Source of the DNA: Progne subis subis
Taxonomy: Eukaryota; Chordata; Aves; Passeriformes; Hirundinidae
DNA: 64,000 nucleotides
Assembly (NCBI GenBank): GCA_022316685.1
Contig: JAKJHU010000005.1
Location: 16,036,707 to 16,100,706, forward strand
Reading direction: 5' to 3'
The notes under the pieces are model-generated. The model made no database searches. It was not told the origin of the DNA and saw only the letters and a program-made list of their open reading frames with translations. Shown here piece by piece: positions 1-11,304 of the stretch. A program made the position numbers and the translations under genes. How positions within the stretch are numbered: the stretch's first letter is position 1; each line of letters opens with the position of its first letter.

Positions 1-492
1 ACTTAGTTGAGTGGCAGCATGGTGGTCTAGTGTGAGGTACTCGAACGTGGTAATGAGGGTTTTGTGAAGTCTGGTTTCCTTCCACCTCAGTGAAGCGAAT
101 TCATGTTGTGGGGAGCAGTCCTATAGTAACATTGGTTGATTTAACAGACATTTCACTTTAAAGCAAGTGCTTAACCATTTATGCTCTATCTTAAAATGTA
201 CAACTGACTTGAAAAGATTATCTATGTCTTTGTTCAGTGCAGCTTGCTTCAAATTGAGGAGGTGTGAGAGGCCTGCACTGCTGGTGTATGGCATGTTCCC
301 AAGACAAATCTCCCAGTAAGGAGACAATGTCTTGATGACATTGAACCATGCTGCTGTTTTCTGCTGATTTTGGGCAGGGTCATGCCGAAACTGAGTGTCA
401 CATATACTGAAGGGAGTCCCACAGACACTGATCTGATAATCAGACAAATTTTTGCAGAGATTTATTTTAAGTATGACTTTCACAGGCAGCAA
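1..492 (-). pseudogene. long open frame of unknown identity, one internal stop, runs off left edge
   Basis: On the minus strand there are 123 open codons from 492 down to a TAG at 121-123. The same frame then stays open for about 40 more codons to the window edge, so roughly 162 codons are read with one stop. A second in-frame stop lies just upstream (493-495), and another 18 or so open codons lie beyond it. The predicted protein is mixed in composition, with cysteines and no low-complexity runs, and reads more like a decayed coding sequence than AT-rich noise. I recognise no domain and no homologue. It could be a processed or unitary pseudogene, a decayed mobile-element ORF, or chance: several frames of 120 codons or more occur in this window without any sign of function. 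Confidence 0.15.
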
Positions 493-500
493 TTAAATGG

Positions 501-3500
501 TCATATTGGTGAAATCAATGTCTTTAGGCTGAAGTAAATACCCATGAGCTCAGTGGAAGTGATTTCAGAAAGCAGCAAATCCAAAATGCAGTACAATGCA
601 CTGGTTCACATAAATGACTGTGCGACCACAGAGAAGGTCATGCTAGAAATAGTCCTAACAGAGACCAAGGAAGGGCTGCAGGATCCACTTTTACACCAGA
701 ATAGAAGAATAATGCCTTATCCATTTAAAGCAACATGGGCATGTAAGTAGGCAGGATGTAATTATCTAGACTGGTATTTGGCCGGGCACTCCTACACTGG
801 CAAAAACTGCCATAGGGTGTTCAATGCCCACAAGTGCTCAGTATCTTTGGTTTTACCTCTTAATTAAAGACAGCACACGTGATCATATTCTTTCTGCTGG
901 TTCAATACTGCTTCAGCAGAAGAATGCCACCCTGCGCAAATACCGTGTCATAGAGTAACGTGGAATTTCCTTGGAAGTCTTCCATGCAAATACTACAGAC
1001 CCAACCCTACTTACCTTGTGAAATCTAGTGAGATTACAGCCATAAGTAGTGTGGCTCCAGAGAATCACATTTGCATATTTTGCTAAAAACCAATACGGGG
1101 TTTGGAATAGTAATAAATAATTTTAAAATTAAGCCAATATTCTTTTTCATTCCATATCAGTGACAAGGTTGTGTTGCTGTTTAAGCGAAGGGGTTATGGT
1201 GAAGTTATTCTGAGAAAAGCTAACGACAGAGAGACACTATTTTGGCAAAGGGTCATTATTATGATTTATTTAAGTGCCCACCATGTCCTGCATCCAGATT
1301 AGGTACCTTTTGCAAATTTTGTTTTGCAAAAGTAAGGCTTTGAAATATGGTTTCTTATTTTCAGGTTCAAGTATTAAATCCAAAAGCATGTTAATCAGGC
1401 AAAGAGTGTTGATCTATATACTTAAGGTTATTATTGGTGCTTCATGGCTTTATAGTCATAAAAAGGAAGAATGAATGGGGGTTCTTTTGACCTGGTTATC
1501 AGATTTCACGTTTAAAAAGAAGGATGACCCACCCTTTTCAGTAATTCAACATGCAGGGTTCAGCTGTGGGTTCAAAAACAGGTTACAACTGGCTAGTCAT
1601 TGTAATCTTGAAATGCCAACTGTGCCTTTAAGTATGTTATATAACCTATTCTTTGGTTTCAGTTTTCAAATATGCCATCATTTCAGTGTTACTTAGATTT
1701 CTATATATTTTTTAATCCAAGCAAATCTGACCTCAATCATAAGGTTCTACGGCTCCAAATAGCTGAGCTTTTCTGATACTTTGAGTGCCTACGTTCAATA
1801 CTTCATCACAGAGACATGTGCTTCAGACGGTACCAAATACGGTGCCAGGGATGTCCTCAATTATCTTCAGTGCTTACCAGGAGAGGGCTCTGTTCTGCAT
1901 GCCATACACAGACAAAGGTCCCACTGAAAAAATACTGCAAGTCTTTTCTCTAAAGCTTGCTTAAAACGAAGCTGGCTAAGTGCAAAGGAAAATCTGCATT
2001 GTTTCAGCTGCCTGTGCAGGCGGAATGAGGTGTGTTTGACAGTCTTAATTTGTATCCTGCCATTTCATCAGGATCTTTTTTTTTCTTTCCTGGGACAGAC
2101 CCACTCTGCTTCCTGAAATATACCTTTCCATCATGCTTCATGGAAGTTTCATGAAGTTTCATTTAAGTAATCTACGGAGCTGACCCAGGGAAAATGTTGG
2201 GCCATATGTATTTGTTTGATGATCCGTGTGTTCCCTGATCCTTGTGGGATACAAAACCTCTGCACCGATCAGGGCTAGCACACAGATCTATTAGCTTACT
2301 TCTTGTTGTTGTTTTGCTCTCACCGGTTAGCATTCTCCTAAGAAATGCCCTGGTGCAGTTCAGTTTGTGACATGGTCAAGGACCATTCCTGGTTCTTTGT
2401 CTAGTCCAGGCATCCATCCTATGCGGGAGAATGAGAAAGCTGATAATGAGAATTTTGGCCTAACAGAAGCACTGCTCTGACAGATGGCCTTAGGTCAGAA
2501 GAGCAATCTTCAGAAAATTTCCTTGTGCAGATGTAGTCTGAAAGTCACTCTCGACATGTTCCAGAGACAACATTGGGTCAGGTTGTTGGGGAGGCAGGAG
2601 AAACGTCAGGGCTGGCATTACCTCACCTCCAGAGACTCTGGCACTGGGGGAGGACTGAGGGTGTGCCCCACATCCATCCGTGTTTATTCTGGCTGTAGAA
2701 ACTTGTTTCATATTTCATTTCATTACAAATAAAATAAAGAGAAACCCTTGCTTGATTTATAAAAACGTGAACATTTTAAGCTGTACCATTAAATGTTTGT
2801 GCTGCTGCTTAGTGTAATTCCCTTGAATTTGCTTTTTTAATCAGTTTTATGTTAGATGTACTTTCCTCACTTCTGATTATTTCTAGGAATCTCCACCATC
2901 TTTTAAAACTTCTCTCTGGTTATTTTTATCCATTTACATGATACTTCAATGGAATAACTCTGAGATGGCCACCATAATATTACTAAAAATCTATTTAAAG
3001 CAGCTCCAACATCTGTGAGATGTAAAACTGGGCATTTTGAAAATGGTTTTTGATTTACATATATAGGTAGCATAAACCAGAGACTTCATTTTACTGTCAT
3101 TGATCAGAAATGGCCTGGGTAAGTCAGTATTTCTGTGTTAGTCAACTTGCAGGCATGTTGAGGTTTCCAGTGAAACCAATAGCAAAGTATTCATCAGTGT
3201 CCTTGTCAGCAGGATAGAGCTTGTTATGCAATTAATTCAGATACAGATTCATACCAAGATCTTTTTTACTGCACTGTAACATCATGTTGTTGCTGTATTC
3301 CATTATAATATAATGGCATGTAGTCAGCAAGGAATGATTCACCATAAGTTTTTTAACATGTTTTATAGAAGTAAAAATGTCATTGCCAAATGACCCTACA
3401 AATGACATTATGTATTAACCATTGCACTAAAAATAACTCTGTTACTTCCAGAAGCATGATTGAATTCAATTCTCCTAGTAGCATATGATTGAATGAAGCT

Positions 3501-4929
3501 CAGGCAATTTCACTCATTTATTTGCAGGTGGTGTGCAATAGAGAAAGGAAACAGAGAAAAACTATAAAATGAAAAGCAGAGATTCAAAAAAATTATGTCA
3601 AAGAGTATTTTCAGAAAACCTGTTTTATTTCAAAGTACAAGTTCCTTTCTCCTGTTAAAATGTTCTGTTCAAAGACTTCAGACATTTCTGAACGTGTAAG
3701 TTACAGCTCCAGTATAATCTATAAGCATTTATGGATCTAAGCTGCTAGCTTATTTGTAGCACTGTCAGAATGGCAGTAGGCAGAAAGCCAGGCATAGGAT
3801 TTAGGGGCAATTACCCTTCCTTTATAGCAAGTATTGCAATGTTGTCTTGCATTGGGATACTCCTGACCACATGCTTTAGGTGTTGGTTTCAGTGAGGACC
3901 TCATCCTGAATCTCAGAGACATAAATTAGAAATAAAGTGGTTAAATTATTTTAAGGGCATTTAAACAGTAGTTGTAGAAGTCTGTTTTATACATGTGTCT
4001 TAGTTATTCCTGAGATTACACTTCTTATTAAATCATTCTTTATGCATTGAAATCTTAAGATACTGAGCAAGAGGAAAGTTTGTTTTGTCCTGGCTGTGAA
4101 GTAATAAGTGCACTTTGAATGAATCAGTAATGTTCATGGTTTCTACATTCTTCCAATGGGTCTAGTCTGTTTATGTATTATATTAGTAGTTATTAATGTA
4201 GTTATTATATTTGCATTTGGTTACTTATTAATATTTACTCATAATTTATACATTCTGCTGGGAGGTTTTTACTGCACCTGGTAAATGCAGAGGTAGGTGC
4301 TGTCCCTGCCCCAGGGATCTTACCAGCTAGCTTCATGTAAACCACACAAAAGAAATTACTAATGTAATTTCCTCTGGCATGATTATCCACTGACTGAAGT
4401 TGATGTAAAGACGGCCTTCAGTTCTAGTATTAACTGGAACATGCCTTGATGTATATCTGTAGGGTTTTTTGGGGGGCATTTTTCCTGTAACTACTGGAGT
4501 GCACAGCTGACGGAACAGCCTTTCAGCAGAGAAGTGGCTAATTGTTCCATGTACTTCCTGAAACCACCAGCTCCTAATTATAAGCAAGATAAGAAGATAT
4601 ATATGTGAAACTACGCAAAGTCCATAATAACTTTGTTTCAGCTAATGTAGCAATGTCGATACATCAAGGGCTTTGAGAGCTACCTGAGCAGCACTTTGCT
4701 GCTTTTCCCAAATTGGACAAGTAGATATTATGTGCCTTCTCAGTTTTTAGGGTAGAAGAACTTGTCAGACACATGGTTGTGTGTGATTGAGTATTGATGC
4801 GGTGATACATGCACATCTTTCTCACCGTTACTTTGCTTTTGAGCAACAGCTGTTCTGGGGCGGGAAAAGGATGCTTTTGACAGCAGTCTCCAAAGCAGCC
4901 CTGAGTAATTTAAAACAGGAGGCAGAGGT
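501..4929. other. unique AT-rich DNA, no gene recognised
   Basis: Short open frames here (under 90 codons) have no recognisable domain. I found no CR1 tail, LTR or long simple repeat. The stretch near 4160-4250 is very AT-rich with overlapping TTA/ATTA words. Ancient, highly diverged repeats would escape reading by eye. Confidence 0.6.
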
Positions 4930-5093
4930 TCACAGAATCACAGAATCACAGAATGTCTAGGTTGGAAGAGACCTTCAAGATCATTGAGTCCAACCCATGC
5001 CCTAACACCTCAACTAAACCATGGCATCAAGTGCCACATCCAGTCTTTTTTTAAACATGTCCAGGGATGGTGACTCCACCACCTCTCTGGGGT
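4930..5093 (-). mobile_element. CR1 LINE 3' end, 5'-truncated
   Basis: The 3' terminus is marked by three tandem TCACAGAA octamers at 4930-4953, the reverse complement of the CR1 tail repeat. Next comes the conserved block 'ggttggaagagacc' with 'gagtccaaccc', and then the typical 'catgtccagggatggtgac' region of the CR1 3' UTR. The copy stops abruptly near 5093, as expected of target-primed insertion that ended early. Only untranslated sequence remains, so it encodes nothing. The clean octamers and well-kept core suggest it is among the younger copies in the window. Confidence 0.93.
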
Positions 5094-5530
5094 AAATGTG
5101 CTCTCTCAAACCTTTATCCTTCCTCACCCTTCCCATTATATTCTTCTTTTCCTACTAAAAAATACTTAGCATTTTAAAAAGCAATTAAAACCAAATGGTG
5201 TAATTTTTGCCACAGGTCCTAAGTTGTTCTGAGACCTACAAGTAGCTACTTCAGCCCTGGTTTCAGAACATCTTTGCTACTACAGTGAAAAAGAGAGTGG
5301 AGGAAATGGACACTAGGGGAGTGGACCTCAGATGGGAACAAAGCAATTAGTGTCAATCTCCACTGCTTGCCCTATAGCACATCACTTCATTAAAAGGCAT
5401 ACAAAGTTCTCTTCTTCACCTTTTCCATTAGCTGACTACACTTGGGACTGACTGTAAATGTGAGTGCCTTATTAGTATTTGAGTGGCCTGTACTCCTGTG
5501 TAAATGTAACTGAAGATTTAACTGCATGGT

Positions 5531-5552
5531 ACAAAACAAAACAAAACAAAAT
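5531..5552. repeat. (AAAAC)n microsatellite
   Basis: About four AAAAC units in a row. No parent retroelement is visible next to it. Confidence 0.85.
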
Positions 5553-8500
5553 ACATATCCTAAAAGGCTTGTGTTTCATTTTCACTGCCCCATATCCTGT
5601 TCTGGGAAAACTTTTCTCCACTTCTGGTTTCATAAAAGCATATACACGTCCTGAGAAATTTTTTTTAAGTACACATTTTTATTTTTCACGCTTTTGAAGC
5701 TCTGAGAGGGACCAGCTTAAAGGGCCTAAATTCTGGGGAAAGTTTTGTTCTGGAAACAATTATGTTTGTTAAGAACTATTGATGAGGTGATTATCTAAGA
5801 ATTCAGTAGGAAAATGAAGAGGAGGCAATTTCTGAGTTTTAAAGATCATCAATAACAAGTAAAAACAAGTAAGGTTTCTCCATGGATTGTTTACACAAGA
5901 GTAGTTGTTGATAAATGAACTTCAGATTGGATATTAGAGGCACATAGTGTGCAAAATGTAATAACAATTTTACTGCTCAGAGCTTGTGAAGATTGAATAA
6001 TTTCTAGGCAGTTTTTTCAACCTTAGCAGACAAATAGTAAGATCCTTATAGCAGTCCTCTTCATCATGTATCCTATTAACATTATTATTTTTTTAATGTA
6101 TCAATTTTCCAGAAGTTTTGTTTTTAAAAACTGGCAACAACTTTTACAATAATTGCACTGTATTATGAATGGAATTTAATATTACTGACTTGGGGGTGGG
6201 AATTAATAAATAAATACTTTGATATCTTAGGTAATATAAACCACAGTTACGATCATGATGCTCTGATGTATGATGGGTATCATGGCTTTGCTCTAGGAGT
6301 GTAGGAGTTAAGACATGGCATTACTGTAGTTGGCAGCAAGAGGAGATGATTTTTCAGTTGTGTAAACATGCAGTTAGTTATGCAAAGCCAGAGATGAACT
6401 GACTTTGATGAATTGGTAAGGAGGAAGGGGACCAATGCTGGAGCCCTTTCTTCATCCACCAGATTCCACATGATGGGAACTCTCATTCCTTCCTGGAACC
6501 TCCACTTCTGAAGAGGAACGCTAACAGCACCTATGTCAGAGAGCCAGGAGAAAATCAGGAATGTTCTTGTATCAGATATGCTTTTACCTGTTCAAAAGTT
6601 TTAAAAAGTCTTGTTGTGATAAAAGAATTTCAGAAGGCATTGATTAAGAGAAGGCAAGTGAGGTAGCAAGCTTGCTCAAGTATCCAAGACCCTTCTTACT
6701 CGTCTTGTTTGGTATCATGCATACAGCTCTAAATGAAACATTATGGGAAACAGGATAGTCACTTCTCTAGAAGTGAGCAGTACTGCTGAAATATTTAATA
6801 CTTTCTTAAAAAAGAAGGATTTATTACAAAAAAGGGTTTATTTCAGCAATTATTCTCAAGTAGAACAGTCTGGAAAAGCAAAGCAATAGTGCCCTGACAT
6901 ACCTGCTAGTTCCCTATAGAGGGGGTAGATTTCCTCTGTCAGAAAAAAGAATTTTTCTCATTCTCTGTAAGTAGAAATGTGATGAGGGCTTTTTTCCCCC
7001 CTGTTGTCAGTAATATTTGGATGAAAATTAGAGTAAGAAAAAGTGGTCTCGATAATTTTAATTCTGGAAAATACTTGGCAATTTACATTCTTGCAAAATT
7101 TAATGATGGAGAAACAGGCCTAAAGAAGAACATTAAAAGAGATCTTTGGTGGGACAGAGTTCTTGCTCCGAATTCTGCTGAGGTTCTATAGTATTTGCAG
7201 CCTACATTATTATCTGCAAGAAATGCCCATGGAAGAAGGAATTACAGTCTTGTAGCAGCTGAGTTTGGTGAAATTTATAATGCTGACATAACAAGGTGTT
7301 GACATTGGCCCATACTTATCCCCCTTGTAATTGCCTTCTCTTCGAAGTGATTCAATGTGTGTCAGGTTTGTATTGCAAATATCACACCTGTAGTTTGTAC
7401 ACAAATGCTTGAGAGATTTATAGACCCTATTATATTTAATTCTCTAAATTATATTTGTATTTCAGTTAAGGGAGAACTTTATGCCAGTTTAACAAGATTA
7501 TTAGATAGCTTAGTAATACTTAACATTTAGTAGAATTTCCTTTGAGATTAAGACACCATTCTTTAGATGCCTTAATTTAGTCTCTTGAGTACAGCCAGTT
7601 CATTTTCTTTTTTCTCTGATTTTTTTTTTTAAATTTTAGTTTTTGACATCTTCCACTCACATTATAGCATAATTCCATTACTATTGTCAGAATGTAGAAG
7701 CTTCATTTAATAAAAGGAATACTTATCAGTTTATAGATATTTCCCTGACAATTGTACGTTGGTGATGTAAGGTGTACCCCTTGTAATGTGCGTAAATATT
7801 TCTATCATTTTTTTATGGAAAACCAGGAAATAAGCCAAGAATGATTATTTTCAGGAAAGTACAAAATACAAGTTTGTAGACCTTGCAGAGGTCCACAGCT
7901 TTGGTTTCCCAGGTACTGCTTGTCATAAGGCTGTAAACAAATCCCCTGTTTACAGAAGAGACAGTTGGTGAATGCTGTCAACAAGACTTCCTACACCGCC
8001 ATGGGAATCCTTAGTTAGTAATTGCCCTAGTTCTTGGCAAGTGGTAAACAGTTAGTGTATGAGAAAAATGTCAAAAGTCAAGGAAAGAGAAAAAAGAAAG
8101 CCACAGATATGTAAGAAATAAATCTTTCTGATATCAACAAGTTTAGTGGCAATTTCATTCTATATGTTTATTATGGTTACACTAAAATTACTGAAAGAGG
8201 GGGCTAAGTTTGCAGCATCAGAAGTCTTATTTTGGAAAACCTTCCATCAGCTGTAGTACTGTCTTCATGACCTCAGGAGGTTATCTGCTGACAGTGTGAG
8301 TCTGGAAACCAGAAATTGGTTGCTGCCCTTTAGATCCCATCTCATATGCCCTGTATAGCAGGGCATGTAGAAGCTGGACTAGGGAAACCTGTGGGAAGAA
8401 TATACTGCTGTCACTCAGCAGTGGTCTTCCTGGCTGATTGAAGAGAAGCACTGATGAGCTCTGAAAAGAACCTGTCAGCCCATGCCAAATAGAACAATGT

Positions 8501-9409
8501 CATATATTACATGAGTCCTGAGGAAAAGCTTTTAAATGAAAGAAAGAAAAATCAAAAGTGGCCAAGTAAAGTCCCCACAGGTTTAATGAGATGATCCGAC
8601 AGAGGCAGATAAAAGGATGCTAAATAGGGTGCTGTTTGTCCCTAGCTTCCATATTAAAGTTTCCATATGTGTTACAGAGATTTATACAACTGAAATTAAC
8701 ACTGCAGTGGGGTAACAATAGAGTTTTCGAGATTTATTCTTGCTTTGGAAAATAAAATATGTATTGGTCTCTAGGGTGGGGCTCTTGTTCTTGGGTGTTA
8801 AATGACCATCTAATGAAAATGAAAGAACCTCCTTGCAGAACTTCAGATTTAAGGGTGCAGGAAAACAAACATAGAATAATTAAAGTGAAACAATTCCTCA
8901 GTACCATTAGTTGAAGCAGATACCATGGTTCCTGTCAAACCATATTGGCCCTGTGGTATTTATTCTAAACATAGGAAGTATAATTGATAGGAATTTTCAT
9001 TCTCAAATTATTAGGCTTTTTTTTTTTTTTTTCCCTAATTTTCAGAGTTACAGAATAAATTGTATCCCCACCTCTTCCAAAATGTAGAATTATCTTCTGT
9101 TTTACATCACCTGTTGAGGTGTCATGGCCCTCTAGGCTTCATTCCTGTTACAATTACCATTAACTATTAGCATGAATAAACTGCACAAGTCTATACTTAG
9201 TGTAGAAGAAAACAAGGACTGTTTGTGATATTAGCACTGCAGCTCTGTTACAATTAATAAACTATCATTGTGTTAGTGAGCCAAATGAATAGGCAGTCAT
9301 GTACTTTTTTGCTACAAGTAGCCTTGTAAATATGTGTTAGCTGATTTAAAAAAATCACAAGGTTAAAAAAATAGTAACTTACCTAGATTAACAAGCTAGC
9401 TTGAGCCAC

Positions 9410-9441
9410 ACGCTTCAGTGTGCTTCACTGTGCTTCAGTGT
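9410..9441. repeat. 10-bp tandem repeat, three copies
   Basis: The unit TGCTTCAGTG is repeated three times with one A/G-type and one C/A-type difference among copies (cgcttcagtg, tgcttcactg, tgcttcagtg). Probably a local slippage product. Confidence 0.8.
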
Positions 9442-9861
9442 TAAGAGAGTTAAGTGCTCCTACTATAGATCTCCATTTCTGCTCAAAGCATTTAACTAAA
9501 GAACACACCACAGATCCTGAAAGGCCTCCTCCTTATTCTTCTCACATACCTTCTTTGGGGTACCCACAATTTTTGAGTCAGAGTGCAGACCAATGGCACA
9601 ATTCATAAAATAAGAACTTAACTCTAAGATATTAAAAACTGGATAAAAGCTCAGGAAACATCATAAAACTTAGGGCACTTGTCTCCATTCATCTTGCATT
9701 TCTGCTTGAATGATGGGGGAATGAGGGTAGAGGATTGAAGAAAATAGTGGGAATAAAAAAATTCTCCCCAGGTTCATTTATGACTAGGGTTTGTATGTTT
9801 GCTAGTTTTCAAAGCAACTACGAACTTGCCCAAGAATCTCAAATGGTCAAGACAGCTTGTG

Positions 9862-10019
9862 TCATAGAATCATAGAAACGTAGAATGCACTGAGTTCAAA
9901 GGGACCCATCAGGTTCATTGAGTCCAACTCCTGGCCGTGGATAGGACACCCCAAGAGTGACACTGTGTGCCTGAGAGTGTTGTCCAAACACTTTTTGAAC
10001 TAAGACAGGCTTGGTGCTG
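9862..10019 (-). mobile_element. CR1 LINE 3' end, 5'-truncated, second subfamily
   Basis: Two TCATAGAA octamers at 9862-9877 mark the 3' end. The body then reads as a typical CR1 3' UTR, with 'gggacccatcaggttcattg', 'gagtccaactcctggcc', 'aggacaccccaagagtgac' and 'tgtccaaacactttttgaac', and ends near 'ggcttggtgctg'. The wording differs from the copy at 4930 (gggaccc...caactcctgg against agacc...caaccc), so it belongs to a different CR1 subfamily. The extra substitutions in the tail suggest an older insertion. Confidence 0.9.
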
Positions 10020-11173
10020 CATAGTCAATAATGAACAATAGAATTAAAGTGTTGGTCAGGTCTGTCTCCTCAGCCTGTCTGACAAAGTACCTACTTGCCT
10101 TACTTAGCAGGAAGATTGTCTCCAGCATAATCTAAACTCATGCCTCTGGAAATGCTGCAAAATAGCTTTTCCACACAACTTGCCTAAGTAGTTGCTTCGA
10201 CTAAAAATTTTTCCAGGAGTCTTTAGTTACAGTCTTTAGGACCTACCTCCCCATTATTGCTGGTACCATATTATTTTGTTTTCTTTAATACAGATATTTC
10301 TGATTAAAACCAAAACCTTTTAAACCAGCCATCCTAGTTCTTAAAGTCTATACTGCACTTAGAAAGGCAATATTTGAATTCTGCGTGTAGGATAAATATG
10401 TTTGGTACATCCTCTAATATTCTTATTGAAGGTGAACATTTTCCCCATTAGAGTTGCCTTCAACAGACTGATTAAAAACCATTTGAAAACCAACAACTGC
10501 TACTTTCTGATGTGGAAAAAAACTCTAGAAAACATGCAATTTTAATTCTTGGTTTGATCTAATTTTTTTACCAAAAGTCTGAGGTGTTTTTCAGCCTCCA
10601 TGAAATTCTTGATTTTACTTTTATGAAATACAGAAAAGTTGTTTTAGTACTAAAGCTGTTCAGCCTTTTGTTTTCTTTCGATTTCCATCACCACAGCATC
10701 TCTATATTGCCCTTCAGCACAAAAAGCTGTTTAATTTCCATCAATACACTGAAAAGTCCAACTGGAAAAAATTTAAAATATATAAATTCTTGTACTTAAC
10801 CTTCTTTTTTTCTCTTCAAAGTCAGAGATTTTAAAAAGTACAACTAGTAAAGTCACCATGAATTGTTTAAATATGAATAAACCCCATTTTTCTCATTTAC
10901 ATTTCACTTGTATGTAGAGAGTGTGTGCCGTCTTTAAACAACTGAGAGTTCAAAAGTGTTGCTTGTCATTGTCGAGGGTGTAAAGAGCTGTAAATGTGCT
11001 CAACCTTGAAGTCCGCAAAGAACTCCTGTGGAAGCCTAAAGAACATACACTAGTCAAAGTCTTCCATTTAACAGCCCCTGGTAATGTTTTTATGTATATA
11101 AACTCAGTAATAACTTCATGTTTTGCCGCTGTTTCTCAAAAAAACAGATAAAACATCAAAGCTTGTGCAATAC
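10020..11173. other. unique AT-rich DNA, no gene recognised
   Basis: Very AT-rich with T and A runs. The only open frame worth noting (10584-10799, plus, 71 codons) is rich in Phe and Leu from T-rich DNA and has no domain. Confidence 0.6.
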
Positions 11174-11304
11174 AAGGAGGTGATCCGAGACAACCAACAC
11201 ATCCTCACTTATGGACAAATCATGCCTACCCACAGGGCCTGGTGTTGGAACTAAATGGTCTTTAAGATCCCTTCCAATACATGCCCTTCTAGGGTTCATG
11301 ATAC
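11174..11304 (+). mobile_element. CR1 LINE with internal deletion: ORF2 scrap joined to 3' tail
   Basis: Two CR1 parts that are far apart in an intact element are adjacent here. Positions 11174-11235 match the reverse-transcriptase part of CR1 ORF2; the translation begins KEVIRD and aligns with the conserved 'KEVIRDSQHGF' stretch. From about 11241 the sequence is the extreme 3' UTR ('ggtgttggaactaaatggtc', 'tttaagatcccttccaa') ending in a degraded octamer tail (ttctagggttcatgat). The ORF2 segment downstream of the RT block and most of the 3' UTR are missing. It is non-coding and old. Confidence 0.75.

Larger units (their letters stand above)
5094..9861. other. unique AT-rich DNA, no gene recognised
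   Basis: It contains only short open frames without recognisable domains, a small AAAAC microsatellite (5531), a T16 run (9017-9032) and a short 10-bp tandem repeat (9410). Nothing else could be identified. Confidence 0.6.

Noticed and set aside
4930..4953. CRISPR-like short direct repeats
   Set aside because: These are the CR1 terminal octamers; no spacers and a eukaryotic context.
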